From Eonycteris spelaea (lineage: Eukaryota > Chordata > Mammalia > Chiroptera > Pteropodidae): 64,000 nt of DNA. Location of the stretch: assembly GCA_003508835.1 (NCBI GenBank), contig PUFA01000003.1, positions 15,043,501-15,107,500 of the forward strand, in the 5' to 3' direction. Below are positions 34,690-47,480 of this stretch, in pieces; positions within the stretch are counted from its first letter, which is position 1, and every line of letters starts with the position of its first letter. A program made the translations under genes and the position numbers. The notes beneath the pieces are model-generated. The model saw only the letters and a program-made list of their open reading frames with translations. It did no database searches and was not told the origin of the DNA.

Positions 34690-35030
34690 ATTCACCCAAT
34701 TGCCAACCACCCTACATTCTTCATACTCTACACCTCAGCCATTTAAAACTACTACTCACATTTTCATGAATGTAGCGTTCCTTCTGCCCAGGTACATTTG
34801 CCAGAAATGCATCACATTCCTTAAAAGTTTAACCTGCCCTGTTTTTGAAGTGAAGCATTATCTTAACCCCCACCCTGTCCATAGTCCCAGTTACTTTATG
34901 GACTAGATGCCCTTTTTTTCTCATCAACAGTACTTCTTGGTGATAGAGAGTATCATATTTATCTTATATTCTCAGAATTTAACCATAGCAGGGATTTGAC
35001 AAATATTTGTTGAATGAATTGGATTCACAA
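34690..35030 (+). mobile_element. LINE-2 3' end
   Basis: CACCTCAGCCATTTAAAACT, CGTTCCTTCTGCCCAGGTAC, and the tail TTAACCATAGCAGGGATTTG with ACAAATATTTGTTGAATGAA follow L2 to its terminus. Confidence 0.8.
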
Positions 35031-35306
35031 GTAAAGTCACAGTATCATTAATGTTATTCCCTCATCTTCAGACTTGTATCAGAGATTGTTATGTAAAGAT
35101 TTTCTACCAGCCTCTCCTATTTCCCTAAGTATATGCCATTTCTGAGAAAGATATGAAGTATGATCATAAATAATTAAAACCAAAGCTCATTTACCATACT
35201 AATTTGTAATGCAGGCTTATTTAGTTTATAGTGTTTACTTGCTAGATTATCTAAGAAAAGTGAGATTGCATTTTTCTAGCTATCTTGAAAAGTCATTATT
35301 GGCTTA

Positions 35307-35308
<2 letters not shown>

Positions 35309-35360
<52 letters not shown>
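35309..35360. repeat. (GT)26 microsatellite
   Basis: Fifty-two bases of uninterrupted GT, a typical highly polymorphic dinucleotide array. Confidence 0.97.
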
Positions 35361-35362
<2 letters not shown>

Positions 35363-38300
35363 TTAGGGGCACTCAGTCTATCCTTCATCAGTAAGCTTCC
35401 CTGAGCCTATATTTTCTTCTCAATGGGGGTTTCAAACATCCATTAATTTTGCTATTAATTTCTGGATTGCACATTGAATGCTTTTTCAAATTAGTGGGGT
35501 GAATATTTTGCAATTATGAAAGTAATATTTTGTATCAGAAGAAAATTTTTTTTAAGAATCAGATATTCAATAATAAGAGATGTATGCCTAAACTGTAACT
35601 ATATGTAAAGTGATTTATTTAAGAAGAGTAATGCAAATGATCCCAATTTGTGGACAATTTAAATACAGTAAACATGAACTTGAAAATGTCTTCATCTTCT
35701 CTGAGGTGAGTTGACAATACATCCTGCCCTCATGAAAAATGAAATATTTACTGTCTTCATAGGTATTTTACAATATTAAAATTCTATTTGTGACTTTTAT
35801 AAACCTCCCCTAGAAAATTACAAGTGAGATTAAAAGGAATTCTGACAACCTGGTGAGGAATTGATAGATGACCTGCCACATTTAAGACAGCCAGCTCTCT
35901 GCTAAGGTCAGTCCTCATATACAGAGAGGACAAAAGTGAAATACAAGGTCTAGGGAGAACAGGGAGGCTGAAAGAACTAAGTGTGTTGACATCACTGATC
36001 TCCAGCCCTGGCTTAAGGAGAAAGACCATTTTTTAAATGTATTTTTAAATATATATGTATTAGGCACATATTTCATGTCTGTGTGTATATGTGTATAATA
36101 ATATAATTTATGATATTAGTATATAATTTATGATATAGTATATAGTGTATGTATGTGTATACATGAAGGTATAAAAAAATGCAGTGATTAGTCCATGCCT
36201 TTGACTTATTCTTACAGGAGATACCTGCTCCTCATCCTTGCTGCTCTGGTGGAATCTGTACTTTTACCTTTCTGAGTGAGTTTGTCAGACTAATGCTGAG
36301 ATAAGCCCAAGATAGATTTTGGTGTGGAGTTACCATTAAAAAAAAAAAATCATCTAAATCAGAATGGCAAGCCCAAGTGCTGGTCTCAATGCAGCCTAGC
36401 AATAAATTTCCCTCTGGGTGCCCGAGCTTTCCAACCACCAGTCATTAGAAGTTCAAGGTTTCCATGGATACCTCATCCTGGGTACAGGTGAAATGATAAC
36501 TCTGCAGAAGCTCTTTGCACAAACATGATGGCTTGGAGTTCAGTGGAGGTTAGCCTAATTAGTTACCAGAGGGAAGCAGGCTTCTATATGTGGCTTCCAA
36601 AGCCCACTTTAATTAAAAGATAAAAAAAAAAAAGAGAGAGAGAGAAATTGTGGAAGGCAGTAAGTAAAATTTTAACTCAGATCTGATGTTATTGCTCTTC
36701 TAATACTATTGACCAATGCCCTATTGCCTAAAACAGAATAGGTATGACCTAGACAAAGCTAATGATACACCTTTTTTAGGAATTTTGCTATCAATATTTG
36801 GAAATGGTTTGATCTTGAAATGAGTAGCTAAGTTTGTGAAGTTTAAGTGCCTATCTAAGAATAACATCAATAGAATGATGAGGAAAACAAAGAGAATGAT
36901 TATAATGATATGTTAGTGTCTTTAAATCTAGTTATGCCTGAAGTCAAATGATTTAGTCTTTCCAATTGTGCAGGCTAATAAATTTTTTTGTTGTTTTTGT
37001 TGCTGTTGTTGTTTAAACTAGTATATGTAGAGTTCTGTAAGAACCGAATGGTCCTGACTAATACGGTTGTTAAGATTTTATTTCCGCAAATATTATACAG
37101 TGATGTAAAGCATTACAGAAACTTCTTTCTGGTTCGTTTGGCTTACTGATGACTACAGGATTTTTTTGGAAAGAACCACAGTTGGAAGCAAAAAGGTAAA
37201 TTTTGAGTTTAGTTTTTGATGAGAACCTGATTTCTGGTATTAGTCATATTTTACATCAAATTTCAGGGAGTAGCTGGTATTATTTGCCTCCAGAAATACT
37301 TAAAAATAAACTAAAAAGAAAAATTCTGGGCACACCAGAAATTGGTTGAGCAAGACACTTTTTCTTTTCTATCTCATGGAACATAGAGGGGCGCTCTATC
37401 CGTCATTGGTTGTAAAATGGGATTGTATCTATAAGAATGGTGTTCCATTTTCTAGCTGGAGACGGAGTATTTTCTGAACCATAGGATATGCTCATATTTA
37501 CTGGACTATGGGGAATGAACCTTAAGAAAAGGATGGGGTGACACAGTGCACTGGAGGAACTCTAATATTGATTTCCAAGGCAGTCAGAATTCAATAGAGA
37601 TACAAGGCAGTCATGGCTAAGTTCCTAGACTTTCTTGTGGCCTATACCAGGTTTCAGAAGAAACTGCATTTTGGTTGGCCACTCAGAGACTTTCCCAGAG
37701 AGCCAAGGAAATTGGTGTTTAGGAGATCCATTTCTTTTATTTATTCATCCAGTGATTTCTGTAACTGGTATTTCCAGTGGTAGAATTCTTTTAGATCACT
37801 TTGGCATTGAAAGATAAGCTAAATAGCACAGGCAGTTCAGGCCATTGTTAATGCAAAGACCAGCCTGTAGTGTGGTCACTGGTATCCATAGCCAGTGGAG
37901 AAGTCATAATGATCCAAAAGCAGAGCTTTCTATCCAGATAGAAGCAGATACCAATCCTTTCTCCATCTCTCCCTCCCTTAGTACCCAGATATATTCACCA
38001 ACTTCTGTGGTTTGATGGAACCAGAGGGAGAAAGATTAATTAGCATTTCCTTCCTTTGGCATGACTCTCATTCTAGATCTGTGAAACCTCAGCTCATGCT
38101 CTTGAAGATGAAACTCTGAATCAGGTTATGACAAACAATAATACCTAGACTTGGTTAAATAGTTTCCTGGAATAGGATAGCCTTAAGCTAGAACTAATTA
38201 AAAAGCCAAAGGACTGGTATTTTTTGGAAAGAATGGAGATATTGTTAATTGTCAGTATTAAATTCCTTCTTTCCCATGCCAGTTCACAATGGGTGGAAAC

Positions 38301-39005
38301 TTTAAAAAACAAAATAGATTTCAGTTCTGTCTCTAAGGTAAGACTGCTCAATACAGTGTTCCCATCAAAGTGCAGATGCTCAAAGAAGAAAGGAAGTGGA
38401 GTGGGTGGGAAAGACTCAACCTATTACCATCAGTTCATTTTTTTAAGTTCATTTTTAAACCGAGACATCAAATGTGGATGAAGAACTAATATCAAAACAA
38501 AAGATGGCATTTCACATGGGGCGAATGTGAAAAGCCACCTACCTGGTCCTTCTTTTCTATTTCATGGCAGAGTGGTACGATTTTTTTCATGGACTCGTGT
38601 TTGGACATAGACTACAGAATTGCATTTCCCCCATCATCTTTTAGCCTTTACAGAACCATTTCCCATAATGCCCCTGGTCTTTTGGCTAAAACTATATCAG
38701 TAATATTCGATTTTAGATAATATAGATTTTCTTGAATGTGCTTTGCTAGCCTTCCTATCATTATTTCTGTACCCGCCTCTCCCTTAGCTGGAATTGTCTT
38801 TTCTTTCTTGATGCCTGAATAACCAATAAGTATATACAAAGATGAAATGTTGGTTTTATTATAATGCTATTATTAACCCTTCTAAGATGAGTTAAAAGCT
38901 TTGTCTTATATACTTTGTCCATTCTTCTATCATATTTATATTTCTTTCCATATTTGTTTTCATGTTGATTAATTTAACTTGAAATTAAGCTCCTTGAAGG
39001 AAGGG
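35361..39005. other. intronic, no recognisable repeat
   Basis: About 3.6 kb without a confident interspersed repeat. It contains a short imperfect AT-rich tandem (ATATAATTTATGATAT occurring twice at about 36100-36136) and an A12(GA)n tract near 36622-36648. The open frame at 35784-36029 (minus) is unrecognised. This is among the longer repeat-poor stretches in the window. Confidence 0.4.
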
Positions 39006-39009
39006 AAGA

Positions 39010-39200
39010 AGCTTAGTGTAATGGTCATAAGTACAAGTTCAAAATAAAATCTTATAAATGTGAATTCAAATTCTTACTCAAATCTTGGCTCAGTCACTTA
39101 CTAGTTATATAGCATTATATAAACTATTTTACTTCAGTCTGAGCCTCAGTTTATCTGTAATTCACTTATTTTTGCCCAGAAGTCTGTATAGTGCTTACCA
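39010..39200 (+). repeat. MIR SINE
   Basis: GTGAATTCAAATTCTTACTC, TTGGCTCAGTCACTTACTAG, and GAGCCTCAGTTTATCTGTAA follow the MIR order. Confidence 0.8.
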
Positions 39201-39644
39201 TATAGTAGTATCTATGTGTGTGTATAAACATTATGATTTAAACTAATACACTGAAGGTGTTAAGACAACCTTCACCTTAATAAGGGGAAAAAGTCACTTA
39301 ACAACTTGCAACTAGCAATTCTTTTCCAAATAGAATTATATCTGTTGGAATATAGCCTTAATTAATACAGTTTGGTGCTTATTGACTGAGAGCAATGAAA
39401 TTCTGGGTACATTCCCTCCCTCAAATATGAGCTGTAGTAAAAAAGAATCACATTGACCTTTCAAGCAAGGCAGGAATTAGAAATATTGACACTTTTTCCT
39501 TTGTAACCTTTTTTATGACTGTCAGCCCATATATGACTTGTTGGCATGGCAATTTATCCTAGGTCCAAAGAAATAAAAAATAGCTAAAACAGGGCCCCTG
39601 GATGGTGATGGCAAAAGAAACTCCATGGAGGTTAGTCAAATAAT

Positions 39645-39750
39645 TAGAGACTGAAGGGAACTTGTACATTATCCAATTGTGGGACTTGAGACCTTTAGAA
39701 ATTAAGCAACATACTCTAGGTCACACAGCAAATTAATGAGCCCCCAAGTC
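39645..39750 (-). repeat. MIR-like fragment
   Basis: TTAAGCAACATACTCTAGG and TCACACAGCAAATTAATGAG correspond to antisense MIR ('taagtaacttgcccaaggtcacacagctagtaa'). Confidence 0.65.
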
Positions 39751-40169
39751 TTCTGTCACCATGTTCAATGCTTAAGGACATGACATTGCTCCTTGTAATA
39801 TCAGTTTCTTTGGATGCAAAGAATACCTGGTACTGACACGAACTTCTTCAATGGCAGTCTTTTATCTTACTTTTTGTTGTTTTCAAAATAAGCATCTTCC
39901 TCCTGAATTTACTTCCTTCTTTTTCATACATAAACCCCTTGCTTAATCATATAAATAACTCACTCAGCAGCACCCTCAACTCTCCAACTTCATATTCTTT
40001 AATACATGATTCCTACAACTAAGTATTTGAATCCTACCAAATAAGATTGTTCAAACCTTCAGGGTGATTCTTTGACAAATTTTACCTGGATCCTCGATCC
40101 TTTACAACCATTATTTCTGCTTTTTATGTGGCCATCACCCCTTATATTTCTTGTAACTACTTTACACCT
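39751..40169. other. intronic, no recognisable feature
   Basis: Pyrimidine-rich, possibly a degraded L2 extension, but not assignable. Confidence 0.35.
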
Positions 40170-40690
40170 TTACACATCCCTCCCGCTATCGCCAGCTTCT
40201 TCCACCATCTAACACAGCAGATTACCTGCCCCTCTACTTCACAAAGAAAAGACAGATAATAGAGCTTCTGTCCAGTAGCCTATCATCAAACTTCTCAGTT
40301 TGTACACCATTGTATCCTTTTTAGTTCTATTTATAAGAATGTAAAATACCCTTCTTTCAAGGCTAGTTCTTTCACTTGATCTATGGATTTTATTTTTCTT
40401 CATGCCCTCCTGAAGTGATTTCTTCCACTCCCTCTTACCCTCAGCTTTTTCTTCTTTACTGGTTTCTTTACCAAATTAGTGTGGTGTATCTTCTATGTTT
40501 GAATTTTTTTCCCTGGGTGATTTTTTATTCCCTTTGGTAATCATATAATTTTCTCTTTTTTCCAATTTGATTTCTTCAAATAAATACTCCGTGTTAATAT
40601 ACCACTCATAATTCAACTTACTAAAATTAGTCATCTACCTCACCTTTTCACTAAAACAGCTATGACAAAGGTAATGAATTACTCCCAAAG
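40170..40690 (+). mobile_element. LINE-2 ORF fragment
   Basis: GATTACCTGCCCCTCTACTT, CACAAAGAAAAGACAGATAA and, near the right end, TTCACTAAAACAGCTATGAC with AAAGGTAATGAATTAC match consecutive parts of the L2 reverse-transcriptase ORF. It is abutted by an L1. Confidence 0.75.
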
Positions 40691-40694
40691 AAAT

Positions 40695-42295
40695 GGAATG
40701 TTGAAGTGGTGTAGCCATTATGTACATGGATTAGAAAATTAAATATTGTCAAGATGTTAATACTTGCCAAAGCAGTCTATAAATTTAATGAAATCTCTAT
40801 CAATACCAATGGGTGTATTTTGGAGAAATGGAAAAATCCATCCTGATATTCATATGTAATCTCAAGAGATGCCAAATAGCCAAGAAAAATCTTGAAAAAG
40901 AAGAACAAAGTTGGAGGTCTTATGCTTCCAGATTTCAAAAATTATTACAAAAGTATATTATCAAAACAGTGTGATGCTAGCATAAACACAGACATAGGCT
41001 AGTGTAATAGCATAGAGAGCCCAGAAACAAACCTTCACAAAGTTAAATGGTTTTTGACAAGGGTGCCAAGACCTTTCAATGCAGGACAGTCTTTAAAACA
41101 AATGGTGTTCAGGAAACTGGGTACTCATAAGTAAAGGAATGATGTTGGACCTTTTTCTTACATGTACACAAAATAAATTAAAAATGTAAAAGGACATAAA
41201 TGACAGTGTGAAACCTACATGATTCATATAACAAGGGGTAAAGCTTCATGACATTGAATTTGGCAATGATTTCTTGGATATCACATCGAAAGCATAGGTA
41301 ATAAAAATATAGCTATATTTGACTGCATCAAATTAAAAATTTCTATGCATAAAAAGACAATAACAGACTTAAAGGCAACCCACAGAATAGGAAAAAAGGA
41401 AAAATATTTGCAAATTATATATAATAATGGGTTAATATCCAGAATATATAAAGATAACCTACATTTCAATTAAAAAAAAAAAAACCTAAAATTTTAAAAT
41501 GGTAAAGGACTTGAATAAGAGGCCCAAAAAGCATATGAAAATGCACAACTTATTATTAGGGAAATGAATCAAAACCACAATGAGATACACCCTCACACCC
41601 ATTAGAATGACTGCTATCAAAAAAAGAAAAAAGTAAAATGTATTGATGATGGAGAAAAATTTGAACCCTTATGCACTGTTGGAAGGAATGTTAAAATGAT
41701 ATAGCTATTATAGGAAACAATACAGTGATTCCTCAAAAAATTTAAAAATTACCCTATGAACTTTCAGCCCCACTTCTCTCTATATATACAAAATTGAAAG
41801 CAGGGTTTTTGAAGAGATATTTGTACACACATGTTCATAGCAGCATTATTCACAATAATGAGTAAAGTTGGAAGCAATCCAAGTGTCCACTGATAGATGA
41901 ATGGATAAGCAAAAAATAGTTTATGCCTACAATGGAATATTATTCAGCCTTAAAAAGGAAGGATTCTGACATATGCCACAACATGGATGTACCTTGAGTT
42001 CATTATGCTAAGTGAAATACACCAGTCATAAAAAGACAAATGTGATATGATTTTACTCTTATGAGTCAAATTCACAGAAGTCGAAAGCAGAATGATAGTT
42101 TCCAGGAAATAGGTAAAGAGAAAAATGGGAAGTTTTGTTTAATATGTATAGAGTTTTAGGTTTGCAAGATACAAAAACTTTTGTAAATAATGTGAATGTA
42201 CTTAACACTGCTGAACTATATATTTAAAAATAGTTAAGATGGAAAATTTAATGCTATGTGTATTTTACTCAATTCTTAAAAATATAAAAAAAGAA
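40695..42295 (+). mobile_element. LINE-1, ORF2 3' half and 3' UTR
   Basis: Sense-strand L1: GAAATCTCTATCAATACCAA, AACAAAGTTGGAGGTCTTAT, GGAAATGAATCAAAACCACA, AATGGAATATTATTCAGCC and AAGTGAAATACACCAGTCAT follow ORF2 to its end. The element ends in an A-rich tail near 42290. 5'-truncated and frame-broken. It is an older subfamily than the one at 44.28 kb, judging by its 3' UTR (GTACTTAACACTGCTGAACT). Confidence 0.88.
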
Positions 42296-42989
42296 TCCCA
42301 TCCTGTTTTACTAAACAAGACTATTTTATTGTTTATTCCTGAAAAAAGTTTAAAAATACTTTATTAATATCTCCAAACCAAAGATTATTTTGCATTATTA
42401 CCATTATTTTTTTTTCTATTCTCCATTGGATTTTGTGAAATGTAATTCTCTCTCTCTCTCTTGCTGATTCTTGCTATTCTACCCACTGAGAGGTGTTGCC
42501 CAGAGATTTGGACTCAGTCTCTTACTACTCGTAGTACTGTCCTTAGACTTGCATGACCAAAGCCTTTGCCCAGATGATCTCTGCATTTAAGAGGGCACTT
42601 TCCTGGCCTTCTGGTGATATACAGGGGAGAAGGTTAAGATTAGATATTTAACTTGGGTTTCATAGCTTTGTAGAACTTGATATCTGAGATCTCAAAATTA
42701 TACCTGCCCAAATGCTCTTAAGTCTAACTTCATGCGCCTCATCTCTAGAACCAGCCTCCCAATGGCTGTCTTCCCTTTACCAGTAAGCTTACAGTAAGTA
42801 TGGGAAGGGGTCAAGTGGTAGCTCAGGAGGGGATGTGTTTATAGAGCTTGGATATGTGAGTAGAAGAGCCCTTGAAATAAAGAACAAAGTCAAAGGTAAA
42901 AAGAAAGAAGAGAGTTTGGCCTTGGAACTTCCAGGGCATTCATTTCTACTCTTGACTTGGCCAGGTCAAGACTATTAGAGGCAGGCCTG
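42296..42989. other. intronic, no recognisable feature
   Basis: Contains a short (CT)7 tract at about 42449-42462. Otherwise unassigned. Confidence 0.4.
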
Positions 42990-43370
42990 CCTATGTACAT
43001 CCCACAGACACATTTAGTCACTCACATATTTTAAAACTCTACCTACATGCGATAGATTCCCACATCTGTTGCCTCTAGCCATATTCTCTCTGCTAAAACC
43101 CAGACCTCAATTTCTTATTGTCCTCTGAATATATCTACCAGGATTTCCTCTTTTCTCAAATTTAATATGTCTAAAAATAAATTCAGTGAAACCTTTTCCC
43201 ACAGATGCATGCTGTTTCCCATTCCTTTTTTCCCCATTCCCTTTCCCTTATCAATAGCAAATTGAATTCTTACTGATTCATCATATATTCCTATTTGTTC
43301 TTCACCCCCAACAAATCAGTTATTTAACAATGTCCCATTCATCCCAAGGCTCAAGAATTACCATGATACC
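42990..43370 (+). mobile_element. LINE-2 ORF fragment, degraded
   Basis: AACCCAGACCTCAATTTCTT, ATATCTACCAGGATTTCCTC, AATTTAATATGTCTAAAAAT and AAATTCAGTGAAACC parallel the L2 stretch that ends with the 'catgtccaaaactgaactc' phrase. Confidence 0.6.
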
Positions 43371-43544
43371 TCCAAGAATAGATGATGGATTTTATAAGGC
43401 AGCTGAATGTTTCTTTCTACATAGGCTAGCAAATTAAGGCAAAAGATCTAAAGTATAAAAATGTATTTGTAGCCACCAAAAAAACAATCAGGATCATTCA
43501 GGAAAAGCTTATTGAATATAAAAGTGAACAAATTTTTTATTCAG

Positions 43545-44075
43545 AAATGTCCATCACAACTAATGGGTTTAGCAAATGCTACTCCAAAATATGGCACCTT
43601 AGCATACTGAATATTTTGAGCTCAAGGAGATTGAGGAAATAGCAGAAGCAGGTCAGGCATTCTCCCACCACTCCCCACAGAACAGGCCATAAAACCCTCA
43701 TGTGAGATGTGAAGTGCCCTCTCCATACCTGGAGAATAGGAGCATCCTTATCTTCAAAGACAAAGGGACACTGAGAAAAATCAAAGCAAGTAGAATTTGC
43801 TAGGTTTCTCTCAGTATACTACACTTACCTCAGACTCCTTATCCTATCATTTTCTTTCCTGATTGTTCATTCTTCATCAAATCGTGCATAAAAATACTCA
43901 AGTCTAATTGTTTCTTTGGGTCTTCATTTTCTTACAAAGGCTTCCATGTATATAAACTGCTATTAAATAAATTTGTATACTTTTCTTCTGTGAATCTTAG
44001 TTTAGTTTTCAAACCCCTCCAGAGACACTAAGAGCATTGAAGAAAACTTTCCTCCCTGTGGAACGTAACACTAAA
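43545..44075 (+). mobile_element. solitary ERV-type LTR
   Basis: The stretch reads like an LTR: internal text CATAAAACCCTCATGTGAGA and AAAGACAAAGGGACACTGAG, a TATA-like GCATAAAAATACTC at about 43886, CTTTGGGTCTTCATTTTC, a poly(A) signal ATTAAATAAATTTG at 43962-43975, and an end resembling GTAACA. I recognise this as an old gamma-type (ERV1-like) LTR pattern but cannot name the subfamily. No internal gag, pol or env sequence adjoins it. Confidence 0.6.
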
Positions 44076-44279
44076 TTTGCTCATATTAATTCATAAGCAT
44101 GGGCTTTCAACAAAAGAGTGATGGAGGGAAGAGCTGAGGTGTAATTAGAAGGTGTTTGTTATTGCCTTTGGAAGTTCTTTATATGTGCTGCTGCCACATA
44201 TCAGGACTAAAGAAAAACTTTGAGAGCCATGGGTATGAGTAGATGGTCAAGAGAAGAGCAGACATGTATATATTTAAAG

Positions 44280-45895
44280 CTGAATCAACATAGTTAAAAT
44301 GACCTTATTACCTAAAGCATTATACAGGTTTCACGCAATCCCCATCAAAATGCCATTGGAATTATATAAAGAAATAGAAAAAAAAATCATCAGATTTATA
44401 TGGAATCACAAAAGACCCTGAATCGCCAAAGTCACCCCGAGAAAAAAGGCTGGCGGCATCACTCTGCCTGACTTCAAATTATACTATAAAACGACAGTAA
44501 TCAAAATGGTATCGTATTGGCAGAAAAAGAGACACACGGACCAGTGGAACAGAATTGAGAGTCCAGAAGTAAACCCATGTTTATATGGGCAAATAATTTT
44601 CAACAAAAAAGCCAAAAACATACAATGGAGAAAGAAAAGCCTCTTCAATAAATGGTGCTGGGAAAACTGGAAAGCCACCTGCAAAAGAATGAAACTAGAC
44701 TGTTGTCTATCACCACACACCAACTCAATGGATTAAGGACCTGAATATAAGACCTGAAACAATAAATGCATAGAAGAAAATATAGGAACTAAGCTTCAAG
44801 GATTTTATGAATTTGACCTCAAAGGCAAGGAAGTAAAAGCAAAAATAAATGAATGAGACTACATCAAACTAAAAAGCTTCTGCTCAGCAAAAGAAATCAT
44901 CAACAAGCAAAGAGACAACCATTAAATGGGAAAATATATTTGCAAGCAACATCTGATAAGGCCTAATATCCAAAATATACAAAGAACTCATACAACTCAT
45001 AACAACAAAAAACAAATGATCCAATCAAAAAATGGGCAGAGGACCTGAACAGACACTTCTCCTAGAGGACATACAAATGGCCAACAAATATTTGAAAAGA
45101 TGCTCAACATCACCTAGCTATTAGGGAAATGCAAATCAAAACCACAATGAGATACCATCTCACACCTGTTAGAATAGCTGTAATCAACAGAACAAGTAAT
45201 AACAAATGCTGGAGAGGATGTAGAGAAATAGAAACCCTCATACACTGCTGGTGGGACTGCAAATTGGTATAGCCACTATGGAAAACAGTATGGAGGTTCC
45301 TCAAAAAACTAAGAATTGATCTACTATATGATCCAGCAACCCCTCTATGGAGTATTTATCCCAAAGACTTAAAAACATATATTGAAAAGATATTTGCACA
45401 CCAACATTCATAGCAGCATAATTCATGGTGGCCAGCATGTGGAAGCAATTGAAGTGCCCTACAATAGATGATTGGATAAGGAAGATGTGACACATATATA
45501 TATATATAGTAGAATATTACTCAGCTGTAAGAGATAAAATACTGCCATTTGCACCAATGTGGGTGGATCTTGAGATAATCATGCTAAGCAAAATAAATCA
45601 GACAAAAATAGTTGAAAACCACATAAGATCACTTATGTGGGGTATAAACCTAAAAGCTACAAACAAACATGACAAACATGGAGACTCATGGCAATGGACG
45701 GTAGACTAGTGGTTACCAGAGGTAGGGGGGAAGTAGTTGGGGTAAAAGGGGTCAAATATGTGGTGACAGAAAGAACTCAATGGGTGGTGAACATACAATG
45801 CAATATAAATATGACTTAACTGTTGAATTGTACACTTGAAACATACCGGATTTCATTAATTGATGTCACCATAATAAAAACAAATGAAAAATAAA
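44280..45895 (+). mobile_element. LINE-1, 5'-truncated, younger subfamily
   Basis: Sense-strand L1 from the late reverse-transcriptase/C-terminal region to the poly(A) tail. An open frame at 44506-44736 still reads [20 protein letters not shown] and [10 protein letters not shown], the conserved ORF2 C-terminal segment. Stops disrupt the rest. The 3' UTR (GGTGGTGAACATACAATGCA, GTACACTTGAAACATAC) is the same type as in the nested L1 at 27.36-27.87 kb. A short (TA)n lies inside at 45497-45508. Confidence 0.92.
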
Positions 45896-46405
45896 GTTCT
45901 CCTCTGGTTTGACACATTTTACCCTCTGATGAAAACTATATCCATAAGCAGTATAAAAAATGCCTGCTTTTTAAATACATTGTAAATATCTACTCATCCA
46001 CAGAAAAATAAAATTGCTTTTAGCCCCTTTCCATGAAAGGAAAAGACTAAATATTGGTGTTTTCTTAATAAATATTTATGTGCATGTAAATAAGTAAAAG
46101 TCTTTAAAACTCCTAATATTTATGAACTGATCATAAAATTCAAGGCAGAACTGACATCTCTGGCTCACTGAGAAAAACAGATCAAAAGGAAATCAATTCA
46201 AACTAAAAGTAACGGAAGCAAGTTCTTTATTATGCTTAGAATAAATGATAGAAGCAGAGCAGTAGTGTTGGGAAATAATTCCAAGTAAGAATATCAGGAA
46301 TATAAACTGATGGATAGGAAAATGTTTTATTTTCTAGATCTTAGGCACGGCAATTAACAATGGTAGACAAAAGATAAACAGACTGAAATGTGTCCTCCTT
46401 TAAGC
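45896..46405. other. intronic, no recognisable feature
   Basis: Unassigned AT-rich sequence. Confidence 0.4.
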
Positions 46406-46406
46406 A

Positions 46407-46554
46407 AATTTGTTTGAAGTACTTAGTGTCATTTCTGTGCTATATTTTGGCTAAACAAAATTAGATATACTTCCTGCCCTCAATAAATCTATATTCAGTA
46501 TGTAAAACACATAGTAATTATTTGATTTAATGAAAATAAATGCTGTGAAAGATT
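46407..46554. repeat. second local duplication, copy A
   Basis: Repeated 600 bases downstream at 47007-47157. The shared core is CTGTGCTATATTTTGGCTAA with CAAAATTAGATAT following directly, then CTCAATAAATCTAT and ATTCAGTAT. The underlying sequence may derive from an old interspersed repeat (GTACTTAGTGTCATTTCTG is like a 'gcacctactatgtgcc' phrase), but the long identical core favours local duplication. Confidence 0.85.
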
Positions 46555-47006
46555 TCATGAAGTTTTAATGAATACAAAAACTTGAATATATTCTATCAAG
46601 TAAGGCAGAGAAAGGAGCCTGAAGAAGTAATAATTGATCAAAGAGATGACAAGAGAGTTGGCATTAACTAGCTTTACCATGTCTAGCTCTGTAACAAAAG
46701 CTGGATGCTCACTCTATTTTATTCTTTAAAAAAATTATTTTTAAAGACTCACAGGAAAATATCTCCCTCTTTCATTTTATTTAGTTTTTCTATAAGTTCT
46801 AAAGGCTACACAGAAGAGTTTATAGAAATTGTTGGACCTGGCATGAATGAGAAAGTAATGGAATTGACAATTTTACCAATGCTCTTTACAAAGTGATTAA
46901 TCAGTCACTAGGAGCCAATAGGTTAGCTCTTCCTTTCATCAAAGTTAAAATATATTTCCAAGCCATAGAACTTAAAAGAAAGAAAGCGATTCATATATTT
47001 TTACAG

Positions 47007-47157
47007 AATTTGTTTTAAGTACTTATTTCGTGCCAGGTCTGTGCTATATTTTGGCTAAACAAAATTAGATATAATTTCTACTCTCAATAAATCTATCTAT
47101 ATTCAGTATTCAAAACAGTAATTATTCAATTTAATAAAAATAAATCCTATGAAAGAA
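47007..47157. repeat. second local duplication, copy B
   Basis: Same orientation as copy A. It differs by substitutions and a 4-base CTAT expansion at about 47096-47099 (AATCTATCTATATTC compared with AATCTATATTC). Confidence 0.85.
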
Positions 47158-47414
47158 TTTCACTTTCTTTTAAGTCTCAATTCAGTACCAATTTTTACGT
47201 TAACATCTACACATTTAAATGGTAGACTCGATGGTGTTTATTTTTCCCCTTCTAATTGCATGAGTAACATAGCAGTGTCATTTTGTTAGGTACTTGTTTA
47301 AACAATTTGACTCTTGGGGGAAAGAGGTTGTTCTCCTTTTTCCTTGGAGAGTAGCATGTTTCCTTGCTGCCCCACAAATTGACAGTATAACCTAAGAAAC
47401 CTCAGATTGAGCTT

Positions 47415-47480
47415 AAAAAAAAAAAGGAGGAGGAGGAAGAGGAGGAGGAGGAGGAGGAGAGAGGAGGAGAGGAGGAAAAG
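47415..47480. repeat. 66-nt homopurine (A)n(GGA)n tract
   Basis: Every base from 47415 to 47480 is A or G: an A11 run followed by GGA-rich repeats ending GGAGGAAAAG. The mirror-like purine strand could form triplex (H-) DNA. Confidence 0.93.
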
